From JBHHZI01 sp046757965 (GTDB taxonomy: Bacteria; Acidobacteriota; Polarisedimenticolia; SMYD01): DNA of 5,969 nt. Below are positions 4,904-5,969 of the stretch, piece by piece (within the stretch, counting starts at the first letter, position 1; every line of letters starts with the position of its first letter). A program made the translations under genes and the position numbers. Under the pieces are notes generated by a model that was not told where the DNA came from, searched no databases, and was given only the letters and a program-made list of their open reading frames with translations. Location: NCBI GenBank assembly GCA_046757965.1, contig JBHHZI010000183.1, positions 1 to 5,969 of the forward strand, in the 5' to 3' direction.

Positions 4904-5536
4904 TCAACCCTTCTTGCTGCGCCGGATCAGGAGATAGCCGTTGGGCGCTCCCGGAACCGCTCCGCGCAAGAACAATACGTTATTTGCCGCGTCCACCTTC
5001 GCGATGTGGAGGTTCTTCTGTGTCCGCCGCTTGGCGCCCATCCGGCCGGGCCCGCGCATTCCCTTGAATACCCTCGACGGCGTGGCAGACTGCCCGATGG
5101 ACCCCGGCGCCCGGTGAAACATCGATCCATGGCTCGCGCCTCCGCCGGCGAACCCGTGGCGACGGATCACGCCGGCGAACCCCTTCCCGCGGGACGTGCC
5201 GGTCACATCCACGAGGTCGTTCTCGCCAAAGATATCGAGCTTGACGATGTCCCCCACACTGGTCTCGTCATCGCTGCTCACCTTGAATTCGCGGAGGACC
5301 CGGCAGGGCGGTAACCCCGCCGCCGCAAAGTGTCCCTGGCGCGCTCGCGTCACCCGGCGCGCGGAGACCTTCTCAACGAACCCCAGCTGCAGGGCACTGT
5401 ATCCATCCCTGTCGTTGGTCTTCTTCTGGAAGACGACACACGGACCGGCCTGCACCAGCGTGACCGGCACCGCCTCGCCATCTTCCTTGAAGATCTGGGT
5501 CATTCCGATCTTCTTACCGATGAGTCCGTCGAGCAT
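4904..5536 (-). CDS. rplC: Large ribosomal subunit protein L3
   Basis: A 210-residue L3 (E. coli 209), an early-assembling 23S rRNA-binding protein whose long loop reaches towards the peptidyl-transferase centre. It begins MLDGLIGKKIGMTQIF, the normal L3 start. Also visible are GTSRGKGFAGV (113-123), the extended-loop sequence FHRAPGSIGQSATPSRVFKG (140-159) and the C-terminal KVDAANNVLFLRGAVPGAPNG. The open frame continues upstream to a possible ATG at 5590, but that would add 18 residues foreign to the family and overlap rpsJ, so the ATG at 5536 was chosen; AAGAAGG and GGGGAG purine runs precede it. Ala151 stands where E. coli L3 has Gln150, the residue methylated by PrmB, so that modification cannot occur here. 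The stop is TGA, 3 nt before rplD. Confidence 0.97.
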   Translation of the reverse strand: MLDGLIGKKIGMTQIFKEDGEAVPVTLVQAGPCVVFQKKTNDRDGYSALQLGFVEKVSARRVTRARQGHFAAAGLPPCRVLREFKVSSDDETSVGDIVKLDIFGENDLVDVTGTSRGKGFAGVIRRHGFAGGGASHGSMFHRAPGSIGQSATPSRVFKGMRGPGRMGAKRRTQKNLHIAKVDAANNVLFLRGAVPGAPNGYLLIRRSKKG

Positions 5537-5561
5537 CGCGCCTTCTTCTCCCCTGACCGTC

Positions 5562-5879
5562 TTACTGTCCGGATGCCTTGATCTCGACATCCACCCCGGC
5601 GGGGAGGTCGAGCTTCATCAGAGCGTCGACGGTTTCCGGTGTCGGATCCAGGATGTCCAGCATGCGCTTGTGGGTCCTGATCTCGAACTGCTCCCGCGAC
5701 TTCTTGTCCACGTGAGGCGAGCGGAGAACGGTCCACCGGTTGATCGACGTCGGCAGCGGCACCGGGCCCACGATCCTGGCGCCGGTTCTCCGCGCCGTAT
5801 CCACGATCTCGGTCGTCGACTGGTCCAGAATCCGGAAGTCGTACGCCTTCAAGCGGATACGAATCTTCTCGTTCAGCAT
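5562..5879 (-). CDS. rpsJ: Small ribosomal subunit protein S10
   Basis: Complete 105-residue S10 (usual length 100-105), a 30S head protein that also serves as NusE in transcription antitermination. The match is end to end: the N-terminal strand IRIRLKAYD (residues 6-14), the DQSTTEIVDTARRTGA helix (19-34), the PLPT turn at the start of the long loop (41-44), SPHVDKKSREQFEIRTHKR (54-72) and a hydrophobic end LPAGVDVEI (92-100). The start is ATG with a purine-rich GGTGAGGA immediately upstream, and the stop is TAA. It follows tuf after 33 nt and precedes rplC by 25 nt. In E. coli this gene opens the S10 operon behind a long leader that L4 represses; no such leader fits here, so control must be placed further upstream or work differently. 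Confidence 0.98.
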   Translation of the reverse strand: MLNEKIRIRLKAYDFRILDQSTTEIVDTARRTGARIVGPVPLPTSINRWTVLRSPHVDKKSREQFEIRTHKRMLDILDPTPETVDALMKLDLPAGVDVEIKASGQ

Positions 5880-5912
5880 TTCCTCACCGTCTCTCTCAGC
5901 ACCGAACCCTGC

Positions 5913-5969
5913 TCACTCGATGACGTCCGTGACACTGCCGGCGCCGACCGTGCGCCCTCCCTCGCGGAT
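5913..5969 (-). CDS. tuf: Elongation factor Tu, C-terminal end (partial)
   Basis: Only the last 18 codons and a TGA stop are present; the rest lies beyond the right edge. The reading is IREGGRTVGAGSVTDVIE, which matches the conserved end of the EF-Tu third beta-barrel domain (the usual form is IREGGRTVGAGVV followed by an acidic, Ile-Glu ending). EF-Tu is the cytoplasmic GTPase that carries aminoacyl-tRNA to the ribosomal A site. A tuf gene directly before rpsJ is the common bacterial link between the str operon (rpsL, rpsG, fusA, tuf) and the S10 operon. Only 33 nt separate the TGA from the rpsJ ATG, so read-through transcription is likely. Identity rests on a short but very characteristic tail; whether a second tuf copy exists elsewhere cannot be told. 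Confidence 0.93.
   Translation of the reverse strand: MREGGRTVGAGSVTDVIE

Noticed and set aside
4259..5314. A 351-codon open frame on the plus strand
   Set aside because: It lies wholly antisense to rplD and rplC. Its translation is Arg/His/Pro-rich with no recognisable domain, and long antisense frames are expected in GC-rich coding DNA.
5537..5590. N-terminal extension of rplC to an ATG at 5590
   Set aside because: The 18 extra residues do not resemble L3 and would overlap rpsJ; the ATG at 5536 gives the canonical MLDGLIGKKIGMTQ.
5897..5912. Short AGCA/TGCT pairing between tuf and rpsJ as a terminator
   Set aside because: Only 4 pairs with an 8-nt loop and no T run; too weak to call a terminator or a leader structure.
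1..5969. Search for mobile elements, CRISPR arrays, tRNA or rRNA genes, toxin-antitoxin or defence genes
   Set aside because: Coding sequence of 15 ribosomal or translation genes fills the window with gaps of at most 33 nt; no repeats beyond short local ones and no foreign gene were seen.

Overview
The window is a conserved bacterial ribosomal-protein cluster, the fused S10-spc operon, read entirely from the minus strand. Transcription runs from high to low coordinates. The gene order is tuf (3' end only), rpsJ, rplC, rplD, rplW, rplB, rpsS, rplV, rpsC, rplP, rpmC, rpsQ, rplN, rplX, rplE (5' end only). This is the standard bacterial order with no gene missing, inserted, duplicated or broken. 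All plus-strand open frames are antisense shadows of these genes.

The DNA is GC-rich (about 60% by eye). Most stops are TGA, and 6 of the 14 visible start codons are GTG or TTG. The proteins are clearly bacterial, not archaeal. L24 has a four-cysteine zinc ribbon and S3 is short (217 residues), unlike Escherichia coli. These traits suggest a GC-rich bacterium outside the Gammaproteobacteria. The phylum cannot be fixed from this sequence alone.

Layout by region: 5913-5969 is the end of EF-Tu. Positions 2434-5879 carry S10, L3, L4, L23, L2, S19 and L22. Positions 796-2422 carry S3, L16, L29 and S17. Positions 1-799 carry L14, L24 and the start of L5. Gaps are 3 to 33 nt and four junctions overlap by 4 nt (rplD/rplW, rplP/rpmC, rpmC/rpsQ, rpsQ/rplN). 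There is no room for an independent terminator, an E. coli-type S10 leader, or an intergenic spc promoter. The cluster is therefore probably transcribed with the upstream str genes (tuf side) and kept in balance by translational coupling.

All complete genes encode ribosome components. L3, L4, L22, L23, L24 and L29 lie on the body of the large subunit around the exit tunnel. L2, L14 and L16 lie around the peptidyl-transferase centre and the subunit interface. S3, S10, S17 and S19 belong to the small subunit. I see no undescribed system. The points worth a second look are small: a lysine in the conserved tunnel loop of L4, a series of three linked 4-nt overlaps with similar junction sequences, a TTG start for rplV, and a possible hairpin around the rplE start.
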